Assembly: GCA_036172665.1 (NCBI GenBank)
Contig: CM069876.1
Location: forward strand, 40,641,001-40,705,000
Length of the DNA: 64,000 nt
DNA from: Prosopocoilus inquinatus
Taxonomy: Eukaryota; Arthropoda; Insecta; Coleoptera; Lucanidae
Reading direction: 5' to 3'
Part shown: positions 1 to 12,789 of the stretch, one piece after another
Layout: the number at the start of each line of letters is the position of its first letter
Position numbering within the stretch: the stretch's first letter is position 1
Translations under genes and position numbers: made by a program
Notes under the pieces: model-generated
Told to the model about the DNA's origin: nothing
Database searches by the model: none
The model's input: the letters and a program-made list of their open reading frames with translations, nothing else

Positions 1-2818
1 GTAGCGCGTAGTTATGGTCTAGAAGCATCAATCGAGGGAACCGGAAGATCGATTTCTTGCACGGTCCCGCTCTACTTAAGCACTTTTCCCTTCCAGATTG
101 CTGCACAAAATGGGGATGTTGCATTTGTACGCAAAAAGATCCTTAATTTAGTACATAAATTACGGGTATGTTGCAGTTTCCGTACGCTTGATCTCATCGT
201 GCCCTGTAAGGAGCCCTGTCGTGTGAAAACAAATCGAAGAAATACTGACCCTGTTACTTGATCTTGATTCATTCCAATATTATTTAATTGTAATATAACA
301 TTGCATCTCTGTGTATTGAATATCCGAACCTTTACACTAACAACATTATTTCCAGGCCATCTTCTTTTGCTTATACATTCCACACCCACTTTAGTCACGT
401 TTTTTCTCTGTCCACCTTGAAGACTCTAAAACTGAACACTACCTTCTAAACGGTAGATTATGTTCAGTTTATTGCTTTCCTTCATTTTTTTCTATCTTTT
501 GCGTCCTCTGTCCAGTCTAGTTCAATTTGCTTTCCCTTTTCTTTAGTTAGTTCATGCGTTTCCGCATTACGTTTACAATAAAAGTGCGTAGGTATACGCG
601 GAATCCCTAGCTCGAATGGCGAGATGGATAGTAGGTCGAACTTCGATGATAATTTGTTTATGGGCGCCACAGATAATTTTCCAACATAAATCCTCGACAA
701 TCCGGGGCACACTTTAAAATCTTGCTCTTATTAACTGTTGGCAGGGACGAGGGGCACGAGACCGTCTATGACGTCACATCGAATCGACCAATGTGATTCA
801 AAATCGCTTAGGCTTGGGTGATTCTCCCCTGTCACTTACGCGTGGTAGATCCTCTTTTCTATCTGACGTTCTTCTCCGGCCAATGTTGCGACTGTCGCGC
901 TGGAATTACATGAGCGATGAACACCTCAAAAAAAAATGCGTTCTGCTAGAAGTAGAAGATACCGTCCGAAAGTAACAGCCTCCTATACTAAAAGCATAGG
1001 AGAATAAAAAAACGAAAATGTTAAGAAAGACTGAAACAACACGGCGCACGTTCGCATAACTTACCTCTGTAAATTCACGGGCTTCTAATTAGTGCAAAAT
1101 TGCACTGGCAATGCGGAGTGGAGCGCACAAATTATGTTTCCACGGACAATAACTTCCAAGAACATACTCACTGTTGCATCGACAATGGCTGTCGTACGCG
1201 CGAGAAAGAAGGTGTCACTTGCGGAATCGGCCTATAGTAAAATGGCATAATAATCTGCGCCATTTAATTTGAATTGCCAAGTAATAGATGAAACAAAATG
1301 AAATTGATGATCTCTTATGGATGAAATTAACTAAGTTGCAAAAGAAACTGTAACAAAAGATATTTTACCCTGACCCCAAAAGTGCCTTGAAAATAGGAAT
1401 ACTTTTCTACGGCCCTGAACTCCTGTTTGTTTTGGTAAGACGAATGGAAGTTCAGGGCTACCATCTTCTTGCTAGTAGTTTGGTTTGAGAAAAAGCCATA
1501 AATCATTTTTCCAGATGTTTTCTCAACAACACCCCAGAACAGTATGTTAAGAACAGTCAAAAATTCCCCCATTTCTTCTCTTTTTGATACGACTGAGATT
1601 ATTTTCTCTTGCAGTTCGAAATAAATTTAAAAAAAAAAAAATTGAAGCGTTTAAATGGAAACATATTTAAAACTCTAGGATAATAAAACAAAGACAATCA
1701 AAAATTAAAGAATTTAGGAACAAAAAAGATTATGATTTCACAATTGAAAAAAATGAGTGAAGTGAAGCACTATCTTGTCTGAAGAAAATTTTTTAAGAAG
1801 GCTGTCAAACACACAGCGAAATGTGTATTTTATAACAATAATTAATGTGCGTTATAGAGTTATAGAGAGAGGAAAGGGATAATTAATCTGTACACTGAAT
1901 ACGAGTCATTGTTGATTTTTTAATTTTTCTAAGCAACAATTTGTACTGAATTTACTCAAAGTAGGCCGAAGAAAATTAATTTCTTCTCGTAATCTCGAAA
2001 ATTTTACATAGAAAACAAAAATAGATATGTTTCCAAACGACTAAAGTTTTAATTTATTATCACTGCCACACTCCGAGAAACCGAATCTTTTACTTCGCGA
2101 AAGCAAACTTAAAAAAATAATACAGAATAATTAAATAAATTCTAAAAAAATAATTTCATGCAACTAACAACGAACTGGAGGTTCGCTTACCCTTTCTTTT
2201 ATATTGGCGCGTTTTTGCGAAAACTACTCCCCATTAGATGTCGCGGCAGTTCAATTTAATTTATTTTTCTTTAAATCGCGAATGCTCCGGACGGTCAGTG
2301 GAAACTTTCCTTTCAATTTCTGATGACTTAGCATTTTGGTTTCACTTAGTAAATAAGAGTTAAGCTGGAACCAACGTGTTTTACCTTAACATGCTTTGCA
2401 GTACTTCGACCGGTTCGTATTCTGGTTCTAACATTTATGAGAACGAAAAATCAGATAAAAAATTAGAGCTTGTTTGTCCAAGCTTGCGCCGCATTTGGGA
2501 CATGAAAAGTTTTAATTTTTTAAATTTCAAAAATTAGTGCGTTTAATAATTTTTTGTATAAAAGAAAATCCGGATTTACTATAACTGCCAAAATTATCAC
2601 GATTGTTCTGACAAAATATAGCCTTTTCCAGGGCAATTTTCCGCGGGTGAAAACGCTCATTGCATTTTATTAACCGCAGTCGCAAGCCAGACTCATTTCT
2701 CATACGTTTACCACTCAGCGTGCGCTCGCTATCTCTTTCTTACATCCCTCATTCAGGCACAAACCCCCGTCTTATATCGTCAAACCATAAAATAAGCAAG
2801 TGCTCGAATTTGCGGATA
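1..2818. other. Non-coding AT-rich DNA, no gene seen
   Basis: No open frame here has a recognisable domain, and I found no exon with both good splice sites and a plausible peptide. The short open frames (about 60-108 codons) have no family resemblance. There are A-rich runs (for example near 1628-1640). The DNA is probably intergenic or part of a long intron. Confidence 0.55.
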
Positions 2819-3838
2819 CAGGGTTATTCAAAATAAGTATCAGACAGCATTCGAAAAGGCAAAGCAAAAAACTGTAGACATGGGGGATTTAAATGTTTTT
2901 AGTTTTTAAGATGAAGCGCATTGAAAATTCAGATGTAAATTGGTTGGTGGTCGCTAGATTAGCCGTACTGCCTCACAAGCGTCACAAAAACCGCGTTTAC
3001 CTCGAATTGAAACTGTAAAACGTTTTTGTTTATGACTGCTTGAAAAAAATTAGATAGCGCGTATATGTGTAGGTATGCGTATAAAAGAAATGATTCACGT
3101 AAAATTTTTAATATACAATAAGTAGGAATACAATTATGATTTGGTCAGTGAAAGCTTATTCGTGTCAATGTATGAAAATTTTGTGAAATTAGTGTGTTTA
3201 AGAATACTTATGATGGTGGAATATGGCAATGAAAGATTGACTAACGTTCTCTGAATGTCAACCTTTAGTTTTTTTTTTCTAAGTGAAGCGGGTTTTCTTT
3301 ACAATTCGATTTGGAAATCGACGGTTGGCCCATACGCTGCCCCAAAATGAATTCTTTTGTCCAATTGCACCGGCATCCATTACAGTTAATTAATCGAAAT
3401 AAAGTGAAGAAAATTCTATGTTTAATCAACCATTATACTCTCGAAAATCTTAATTTATGACGAGTCCATTAACACAGTTAAGGAACAATTGCGTTTTTGC
3501 TTGACCACAAAAAAAAATCAAAAATCAAAACCAAGCGTACGTGAATCATTCTTCAATCATGCAAGTAAGGCGCATAACAAAAAGGTCACATCGAGTCTCT
3601 GTTATACAAAACGTAAGTCAAATTACAAAACATTCGCGTTTTGTTGAGACGGCGACTCAGTTTCCAGAAAGTTAACCTGACTTTAAAAACAATACGCGTC
3701 ACATTCCAATAGGCGTTTTCCATTTACGATTGATTTAAAAGAGGTTAAGATAAATTTATTTTTTTGCACTTGCATGACCTCAAATAGTAAATACGCCCCT
3801 CTTAACGGATCAGACACTTATTATGAATGACCCTACAT
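2819..3838. mobile_element. Inverted-repeat element ending in ACAGGGTTATTC-type termini
   Basis: The left end reads ACAGGGTTATTCAAAATAAG (from 2819). The reverse complement of the right end, near 3810-3838, reads GTAGGGTCATTCATAATAAG, and the similarity continues as AGTNTCNGA on both sides. The roughly 1 kb between them has no long open frame, so this looks like a non-autonomous or decayed DNA element. A related end with the same start occurs at 59996, and a shorter one on the minus strand near 63010-63035. A target-site duplication could not be fixed. Superfamily unknown. Confidence 0.5.
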
Positions 3839-6349
3839 ATTGAGAATATACATCGTGATTCAGAAATATCTCCCGATAGTTTCAGGGCGAACAGGATGAC
3901 AGAAAATAAGGTCACCTTTTTATCAATTTTTTTTTCCAAAAATGAATAATAACGGAGTTATAAGCCCTAAACGATGAGTGAATGATATTGTTTTTTCTTT
4001 TTTGCAATATCTTCTAAATCCTTTATATTATCAAACCAATATTTTATTTATTTAAGTTAGGTATAAGGCATCTAACAACGCGTTAGAAACTTATTTGCCA
4101 GATCCTCCCTCTTTTTTAAGAGGTAGTTTTGAGGGGGTAACTTTTTATTTTTTTACATAGTATTTCGTTAAAAGTTGAAAGTGAAAGAAATATTGTTTTG
4201 ATTATTTGGCACCAAAAAATTGATGCATTTTCATAAACTGAACGGTTTTGAAAATATCGGGGCGGGGGGACATATCTGAATCACGTTGTATGTACGAGGT
4301 TTTTTAAATTCTAAATTTTCTGAATATGTATACAACGTCTCAACGCGGCACAGTATTCCAAAATTCTGAACAAATTTATTATTTACTACGAACATAAATT
4401 TGGTATTCCCAGAATGGTAGGGCCGGAAATATCCCATTAAATGAAATAACTTCCACGCAGCCATAAATACCACTTTCATCGAATTTGTTTACGCTTATGG
4501 CGCGCGGTAGTTTATAAATATTCAAGGCATATTTGGAGTGTAAATCAATTCACACGCTACAGAAACACAAACAGACATTAATATTCATCCAAATCGCTTT
4601 TCATTACAAGTTTTATCTTACACGGACGCCTCCATCACACACGTACGTAAGTACACCGATAAGCATCTTCTCCGCGAGGGTATTTTCGGAGGGCCATTCA
4701 TCATAAATTCTCCAGCCAACCCTCTCGCGGCGGCTTATCTTCCGAAACTGTTCCGGAAAGAGCTGCAGGGCTCTGTTTACACTTCCGGTAGCCATCGCAT
4801 AGATCGCTCGGGTCGTCAGTAATAGACCATTCTATGCATACTAAACACTTAAGCACCCCATAAATGATAAGAACTTACGCTCAGCGCTCTTTTATGTCGG
4901 ACGCATCGGGAACTAACTAGTGGAGTGTTTTGGCTTGGGAAATTTGTCGACGTCTCGTGTATGCACCCTGTAACCCCTTGTATATGGAAAGGATTACATT
5001 ATACATTCGCAGTTGAACTGCTGCAGTTTGTTAATTCCGCTTTAATCTTCTACTTAAATGCTTAAGTGAATCTAATGCCTAAAATAAACTCCTTTAGTTG
5101 AGATCATTTTAATAATAATAATAATAATAATCGCTGCTGTGTCTGGTGCTTAATATACATGATGTTATGTATGTATGTATGTCTAACGTATATGTATATT
5201 ATGTGGCATTCATGAAATCTCTTGTGCACAGATTCCTGGGGGGTTGCAAAAATCATACTAAAACTAAAATCGGATTAGATTGGAGGGAAATCTAGTAGTA
5301 TTTCTGCACTTCCCTGGCAATGTTCCTTATGACTGATTCTGAAGCACCCTGTACTTTTAGTAAGTTTTGGTGGAAAATGATGAGGTATACAAAAGTGAAT
5401 GCAAATCTAACAAACGTGGTAAACAAAAATTCGATGTTAATTTAAAGTTATTCGATGAAGTATGTTGAAATACCGTTTATAATTGAAGCGAGGGAAACTT
5501 TTCAATTTCCGGGTAGTGTAACAGATGGATTGAATTTGTGTGTCCAAAGTTATTCGTGGCTTTCGTTGATTATAATAAGCATTCATAAAAAGTTTGCGTC
5601 GTCGTCGTCGTCGTCCCCGAAACGTATTTAAATTCAAATCGGGAACAAGTCAAATATGGGTCAGAATCGAGGGGGCGCTCTCGTTTCATGTGGGAGCAGG
5701 CAGTGATCACTGTTTACGAAAAACTTCTCCGCTCGGAAGCGTTGGTTGCGTTTGTCACATGTTTTATTTATTTTCCGTCCCCCCCTTTTTTTCACCCGAG
5801 CCCGTTTTGATGTTTTATTCTTCGAAGGCGGAATACTAAAGCGCCGCTGTATTCAAATACACACTTTGATACCGACGATTGACAGAGCGCGTACACTATT
5901 TACGTCTTCCTTTTTTTGCCCTCGTCCGCTTCCGTTGAATATTTTACACCGGGCTGAAGAGAAATCTGTTATTGAATGGCGGCGAGGGGCGGCGGGGCGG
6001 CCGGTGGAATTTCAGAAATCCTATTTCGTTCCGTCAAATCTTAGTTAATTAGGGCGAATTTAAATTTTAAATACGGCCCTCTCTTAGCGCGGCGCGCGGC
6101 TGCTTTTATGCCGGCGAAATTTAATTACTGAGGCAATTTCACATTTTTATATCGCGATTTTGCGAATTTGATTGGATTCGCTGCGAAAATCTGCAAATCG
6201 AGGGCTTCGCTTGGAAGGGAGCAGGGTGAAACCAAGTCAACGCTCAATAAAACGCCTTCCTGTAGATATTATCTATATTTTATGTGGCGCCGGTCAGTCT
6301 TTTACAACCTACCTATTACTGCGAGGGTTGGTCAATCAACGTCCAGGTC
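3839..6349. other. Non-coding DNA with microsatellites and a CpG-rich block
   Basis: No gene was recognised. There is an (AAT)n run at about 5110-5130, (GTAT)n at about 5163-5182 and (CGT)n at about 5595-5618. From about 5590 to 6130 the DNA is much richer in CpG than its surroundings. Open frames on both strands there (5594-5839 and 5746-6048 on +, 5437-5637 on -) overlap one another and show no domain, so I read them as effects of base composition. The block could be a regulatory island. Confidence 0.4.
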
Positions 6350-9300
6350 GCCTTACGGAAAATTGAATGAAACATCCCCCCATAACCTAAGCCACCACAC
6401 GCCTTCTTTATTAGTCACAATTTTGGGTTTTGTTCAATTGAAAAAATTTGGCCCCACATGTAAAATGGAGTCAAGAAAAAGGGAGAAAAAATCGATGATG
6501 TATCAAATGCTTAACTAATGCCCGATTTCTTCACCTCCTGATAAAATTATCTGCCAGGTATTATCCTTGCATCCATTGTATCGATAATAGTTTCCGAGGG
6601 TATTAGCTGGCAGATAAATTTATCAAGAGGTGAAGAAATCAGGAATAAGTCTTTAAACTTTTCCTTCCTAAGACTGAAAAGCTTGAAACAAGAAAATTGA
6701 AGAAATCCTAAGAAGATCACGAAAGCCCAAAATAAACCACATACAGAAACGAGCAAACGCCTTCCTTATTAGTCACAGTTCTCTGTTTTGTTTCATTTAA
6801 AAAGAAATTGCCCGAACATATAGCTGGTCTGGAGCCCAAAAAAGAGCAAAACAGAGGAAAAGGAACCTCGGAGAAACCTAAATTACTCAAATGGTTGACG
6901 AAGTCCTTAAACTTCTCATTCCTAAAACTGAAAAGCTTGAAAAACGAAAGTTGAAAAAATCCTAGGAGACCCGGGAAAGTAGCAAAATAAACCATCCCTT
7001 AAACTATAGGCTTACACAGAAATCACCAAACGACTTCTTTATTAGTCACAGTTTTATGTATTATTTCATTTGAAAAGAAATTGCTTGAACATGTAGCTGG
7101 GCTGGAGCCCAAAAGAGAAGAAGACAGAGGAATATGAACCTTGGGAAATCCTAAATTACTCAAATGGTTGACTTACCAAGTCTAAATTACTCAAATGGTT
7201 GACTTACGAAGTCTTTAAACTTTTCCTTCCTAAGACTGAGAAGCTTGAAACAAGAAAGTTGAAAAAATCCTAAGAAAATCAAGGAAAGTAGCAAAATAAA
7301 CCATCCCATAAACTATAGGCTTACACAGAAATCACCAAACGACTTTTTTATTAGTCACAGTTTTATGTTTTGTTTCATTTGAAAAGAAATTGCCTCAATA
7401 TATAGCTACTCTGGAGTCCAAGAAAGAGCAAAACAAAGGAAAACGAACCTTGGGAAATCCTAAATTACTCAAATGGTTGACTTACCAAGTCTTTAAACTT
7501 CTCATTCCTAAGACTGAAAAGTTTGAAACAAGGAAGTTGAAAAAATCCTAGGAGGATAAGAAAGGCTCAAAATAAACCACCCCTTAAACTGTAGGCTCAC
7601 ACAGAAACCACCAAACGTCCTCCATATTTTATGTTTTGTTTCATTTAAACAGTTTTATGTCTCGTTTCATTAAAAAAAAAATTGCCCCAATATGTAGAAT
7701 GGAACCGAAAAAAGGAAAAAAGGAACTTCGGAAAAGACTGAATGACTCAAGAGGTTGACTTACCAAGTCTTTAAACTTCTCATTCCGAAGACTGAAAAAC
7801 TTAAAACAAGAAAGTTGTAAAATTTCTAGAAGAATCAGAAAAGCCAAGTACAAATCATCCCTTCTCAGACTATTGGAATGCCCAACAACCATCAAATGCC
7901 TTCACATGTTTTGTTCCAAAAGAAAATGATCTTATATGTAGAATGGACTCAAGAAAAGAGGGAGACAGAGGAAAAGGAAGAAAGAATCATCCTCGGAAAG
8001 CCTGAATGAATTACGTTATAAGAGGAAGTCAGAGGAAAAGGAACAAGAAAATGATTTGCGTCGAACAAATGGTTAATTATCTACTTGAGAAAGTCGTCAA
8101 ACTTCTCTTTCCTCAAAAAAAAAAGAGTTTAAAACAAGAAAGTTGAAAAATTCCTTGGAAAATCAGGAAGGCTAACCAAATATAAACCACCCCTTAACCT
8201 TGCGCGGCAATCGCCGAACGCCTTCTTTATTTATCCCAATTTTGTGTTTCGTTTCATTCGACATTATTTAGCTCCTTCCGTAGAACAACCCAAGGTAAGA
8301 TATAGAATGAAGAAAAAGAAGAAACAATAGTCCTAGAATGGCCTGAATGGACCAAATCATTCAGAGAAAGTCTTTAAAAAGCCTTCTCCTTCCTAATACT
8401 GAAGACTTATCTTTTAATTCTCATTCAAGCTTTTCGAGGATGATTTTTTCCTCCTTAAGAACCATCCTCGGAAAGCCTGAGTGAGCCACGAAAAGAGGAA
8501 AGCAGAGGAAAAGGAATAAGAATTAATTTTCATTTAAGCTTTTCGAAGATGATTTTTTCCTCCTTAAGAACTATCCTCGGAAAACCTGAGTGAGCCACGA
8601 AAAGAGTAAAGCAGAGGAAAAAGAATAAGAATTAACCTAAAAAGGCATGAACGGACCAAAAGGGTTAATATCTGCTTGAGAAAGTTTTTAAACTTCTTTT
8701 TCATGAGACTGAAAAGCCTAAAACAAGAAATTTAAAAAGTTCCTGGGAAAATCAGAAAAGCCAACCAAATATAAACCACCTCTTAAGCTTGCGCAGCAAC
8801 AACCAAATATAAACCACCCTTTAAGCTTGCGTATCAACAACCAACCTAACGTTTCCTTTACTTATCCCAATTTTGTGTTTTGTTTCGTTCAACATCATTT
8901 GGTCCTTTACGAAAAATGAACCAAGATAAGATAAAGAACCTAGAAAAAGAAGAAGCATTGGAGCTAGAAACTCCTGAGTGGACCAAATGGTCCAGAGGAA
9001 GTCTTTAATCTTCTCCTTCCTAAGACTGCAGATTTATTTCTTAATTCTCGCCACTAAAAGAAGAAATCAGAAGAAAACGAACAAGAATCAACCTAAAAGA
9101 AGCCTGGATGGACCAAATGGTTAACTGTCTGCTTGAGAAAGTCTTTAAGCTTCTCTGTCATGTGACTGAAGAGCTGAAGACAAGAAATTTGAAAAAATCC
9201 TAGGAAAGCCAACCAAACATAAACCACCCCTTAAGCTCGCGCAACAACCACCCAACGCATTCTTTGTTTAACCCAATTTTGTATTTAGTTTCATTCAACA

Positions 9301-9440
9301 TCATTTGGCCTCGCACTTACAATGAGCCAAGATAATATATAGAATGAAGAAAAGGAAGAAACAGTGGACCTAGAAAGGCCTGAACGAGCCAAATGGTTCA
9401 GAGGAAGTCTTTAAACTATTCCTTCCTAAGACTGACGAGC
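6350..9440. repeat. Diverged tandem-repeat block, units of about 270-400 bp
   Basis: A recurring module contains TTAGTCACAGTTTTATGTTTT, a segment like AAATGGTTGACTTAC, and GTCTTTAAACTTCTCCTTCC followed by CTAAGACTGAAAAGCTTGAAA. The first anchor recurs near 6411, 6770, 7041, 7350, 7640, 8230, 8860 and 9260, so unit length varies. Small internal duplications are visible: a 35-bp one at 7143-7205 and a 42-bp one at 8785-8835. The + strand is purine-rich (GAAGAAAAGG). Open frames in the block are repeats of one another with many breaks. It is an old, degenerating satellite-like array; no coding function is supported. Confidence 0.8.
8416..8633. repeat. Tandem duplication, 109-bp unit
   Basis: The stretch beginning AATTCTCATTCAAGCTTTTC at 8416 recurs at 8525 with few differences, giving a period of 109 bp. 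It lies inside the larger diverged array and is clearly younger than the array, because the two copies are far more alike than neighbouring units. Confidence 0.8.
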
Positions 9441-10005
9441 TTGAAACAAGAAAGGAGAATTATGGATATTACTTTGGAAAGAGAGAAGAAACAGGGTTAG
9501 AAAAGGGGCAACAAAGTAACCTAAGCGTCTTAAGGTGCAATTTTGAAAGAGGCAGGTTTGATTGGAATTATGCCAGTATCTGAAAGAGAGGCAGAACCGT
9601 GCAAGGATCTAAACTACTAAAAGCTGCGAAATAGATATTTAAATTTATTAAAACAAACAAGGCACTTAAATAGAATTCCGATCAGTAAGAAGTTGAATTA
9701 AATTTGAACCGACTGACTTTATTTTACGAACATTACGATTTTAATTGAAAGCAATAATTAAAATAGTTAAACAAAAAGGGCTGCTAAAACGAATGAATAG
9801 GTAATAAGAAGAAAGCAACACAAAGAGAAAAAAACTTTGCTGTGAATTGGTCTGGCGAACCAGTAACCCTGAGGGTAACGAAGTGGAAAACAAAAATTAA
9901 CCCTTGAATAAAACAGAAAATCAGATAAAATTGGCCTCAAGTCGAGGGTTAATGAAACAGCACAAGAAGTAAAATAGCAAACAAATAATAAGGTTGAGCT
10001 GAGCT
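9441..10005. other. Non-coding purine-rich DNA
   Basis: This stretch lies between the repeat array and a reverse transcriptase relic. It has no recognisable gene. It may contain the decayed upstream part of that retroelement, but no further motif could be read. Confidence 0.4.
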
Positions 10006-10076
10006 ACTTAGATTATACTGCAAAAGTCTCAGATGTACCCCAAGGTGGTATACTAGGTCCTCCATTAAACTTTTTA
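10005..10076 (+). pseudogene. Reverse transcriptase relic (non-LTR retrotransposon)
   Basis: The + frame at 10026-10061 reads VSDVPQGGILGP. This matches the VPQG-x-x-LGP block that lies just before the catalytic FADD motif in RTs of jockey/CR1-like non-LTR elements. A stop follows about six codons later (TAA at about 10080), and the FADD block is not intact downstream. Only this island of the domain is readable, so it is a dead fragment. The motif is seen directly; the assignment to a non-LTR family is from general knowledge and the clade is unknown. Confidence 0.55.
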
Positions 10077-10079
10077 CGC

Positions 10080-12785
10080 TAAATGAAACCTAATTTTGTT
10101 AAAGACGCCTGTCATTGTAGATTTAAGAGTTTAAAATATATTAGAGGTTCAAAAATTTAAAATATATATGTAATAAAAACAGACGAAGAAAAACGACAAA
10201 CTGCGCTATGCACCAGTTAAACTAATGATATTTAATTGCCTTAAATCCTTCCATGTACTATTTGATAAACGTGTGTACATACACAAATGACATATAAATA
10301 ATAAATGAAACAAGCCATTCATTTTAATCGACCATAATACAAAGTATAACTTTAATAATAAGTTTAAAAACTTACCTAATGGTAGAAGGAATTATTTCAA
10401 ATGGTCATCCTCTGTAGGTAGGTAATTATTGTGACTCATTTCATAAAGTATTAGCAATTGCGTGCATCATGTGCTTTTTCACATAATTAAAATGAATAAT
10501 TTATATGCATAAGAGCACCCTACATTCATTTATTTAACAGGATAAATAAATAATACGCACAGAGAATAGTAAACTGTTAAGTTTTGCTTTTACGTGTTTA
10601 CAAAACGAAATGAAATGTTTGGTGATGTGTTTGACGACTTGTTTGATTGGTAATCCCTTTTCTCCCATCAAGACTTTTAAGCTGTTAATAAATGCGTTTC
10701 ATGCACGTGAAATAAGCATTAAAATGTCATTCAAACTTTCTCGATTATGCATCCACCTGACATGTATGATACGAGGTTTATGATTTCCAAGAAAGTGGAT
10801 GGTGGATGTCACTTCTCGTATGAATAGTTACCAGCTGGTGCTAATCGAATTATAATTTCCACAAACAAGTTTATTCTCCATTCGTAAAATTAGCGTAAAA
10901 TAAGAAAAAGTAAACCGTCGTTAGGGGGCGCGCGATTACAGCGGGTCGTCGAAAAAATGAGATTTGTCTGAGCAAAAAGGAAGACATAAAAACAACAAAA
11001 GCAAGTCAGCGCCATTTCGCAACATTTGGCTTTAAGAACTCGTATTTGCTTTATGACCCTTTTACGGCTTAATATTAGAAAGAAAAAGGGTGGGTTGAGA
11101 TTATTAGCAAAGAAATATTATTATAGTTTGTGTCGCTTTTACACTCGCAGCTTAGTTTTATTATTGCGACTTTCATTCCGCTCGCCTTTATTTTATGCTT
11201 AATTAATTGCAAGTCATATTTCTCTTTGCGAGCGCGCAGAGAAAGAGAGAGAGAGGGAAAGAGGACGTTTAGCGATTCTGGGCGCGTACGAATCCACCCC
11301 ATAAGAAAGTCTACATTGTCACTGCCATCTGTTGCTACCAGTCTATTTGCATAATCACGCCTACAATGACGATCTTGTTCAACAACACCTGTCTGCTCCC
11401 GGTCCTTACAAATTCAAGCTGTAAACAATGATTTGTTAAATCCACCCCCTCGAATTACACTTGATTACATTACACGTAAATACATTTGTAACTACCACCC
11501 TATACACTTCAGATTCAGATTCAGTCTTTATGTCCATTTACCCACATGGAATTCACTTTAGTTTGTCTCAAGAAAGTTTAGACTTGAACGTGACCCCCCA
11601 TCCCCCCAAATCAAATTTACAATGGTGTATACTCTAATCTAAACAAACACCACAAGGTTATTCTAGGATGTAGTCGAAAAAAGTCAAAATTCCAATTCTT
11701 CAAAAATATGAGTAGACTAGAAGCGAGACTTGCTCCGAAAGGGATATAAGAATTAAGAGAGGAGGAAGGTCGAAAGAGATCTGGGATGAAGATATTTCAA
11801 TAACATTAAAATGAGGAAGGAGGTGGAGAGCCCATGGGACTTTGATGAAGAAAGTCCAAACTCAAATCAAAATCATTCACATTAAAATATAGACGAAGGT
11901 TAAATTTATTTTAAGTCAGGCGGAAGGAATTTGGGGAAATAGAATGCTGGAGGGGATCCATCATTTGCCATCTTCCGTCATCATCCGTCATCTTCCACCT
12001 TCCATCATTTTCCATTTGTCATCATCCATTCCATGGAAGAATACAATAGAGATGACCAACTACAAAATTAAAAATGGTAGGACTTTGGAAACCCAGATCT
12101 CCAATCTAAACCTCCAACAAGGAAACCTAAATAGGGAATCTAAGGAATCAGATAAGTAAGGATCGATGGTTTACATAAACTAGGCGCTTTCTTAACAAAA
12201 TTTAAAGTGCTGGATTCTGGAATTCCCCTACTGTAAAGACCTCGATAAGTTTTTCTTTCCAAGAAACAACTTTAACAATCACTTAAAACCAAGCAAAACA
12301 ATAAATCTTGGCCTTTATAAAATAACCTGTACACTTAGATAACAATTTGGAGTGTAGGATTCAGTCAATTAGCGAGGCAAGATGCGTGTCCAACAGAGAC
12401 TCGAATTACTCCTGGGGCTGGGGGAATAGGTCGATGCTTTACGACGTCTGCCGTCAACGTTTATGGGGCATCATGTGGGCCTCGCACAACTACCGACCGA
12501 ATGTGAAACTCGCGCCGTTCTCTTCCATTACGTAATAGAATAGAGAATTATGGAGATGATAAACTGCTCGGTGTACGGCGTAAACCCCCTTCGCTCGACA
12601 GACAAACGCGCTCGTAATTACCGCCCCGTCGAAGATACATATTTGAGCGTTGCATGAATACGGTCGTTATTAGCGGCGATAAATTTTCAGGCATAAATCA
12701 CATTCGCGCAGCGGGTACTCCTAGTAGATTAACGAAGATACTGCAGTATAATACTCGAGTGTAAGGAATAGGGACAAATTGATTG
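10080..12785. other. Non-coding DNA, no gene seen
   Basis: AT-rich DNA with a short (GA)n run at about 11238-11262 and a TCATCC-rich simple stretch at 11960-12030. A CpG-richer segment lies at about 12540-12720. No exon or RNA gene could be supported. Confidence 0.5.
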
Positions 12786-12789
12786 GGTT

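Noticed and set aside
5437..6048. Several overlapping open frames on both strands
   Set aside because: They coincide with a CGT microsatellite and a CpG-rich block and overlap each other, as expected for stop-poor GC-rich DNA.
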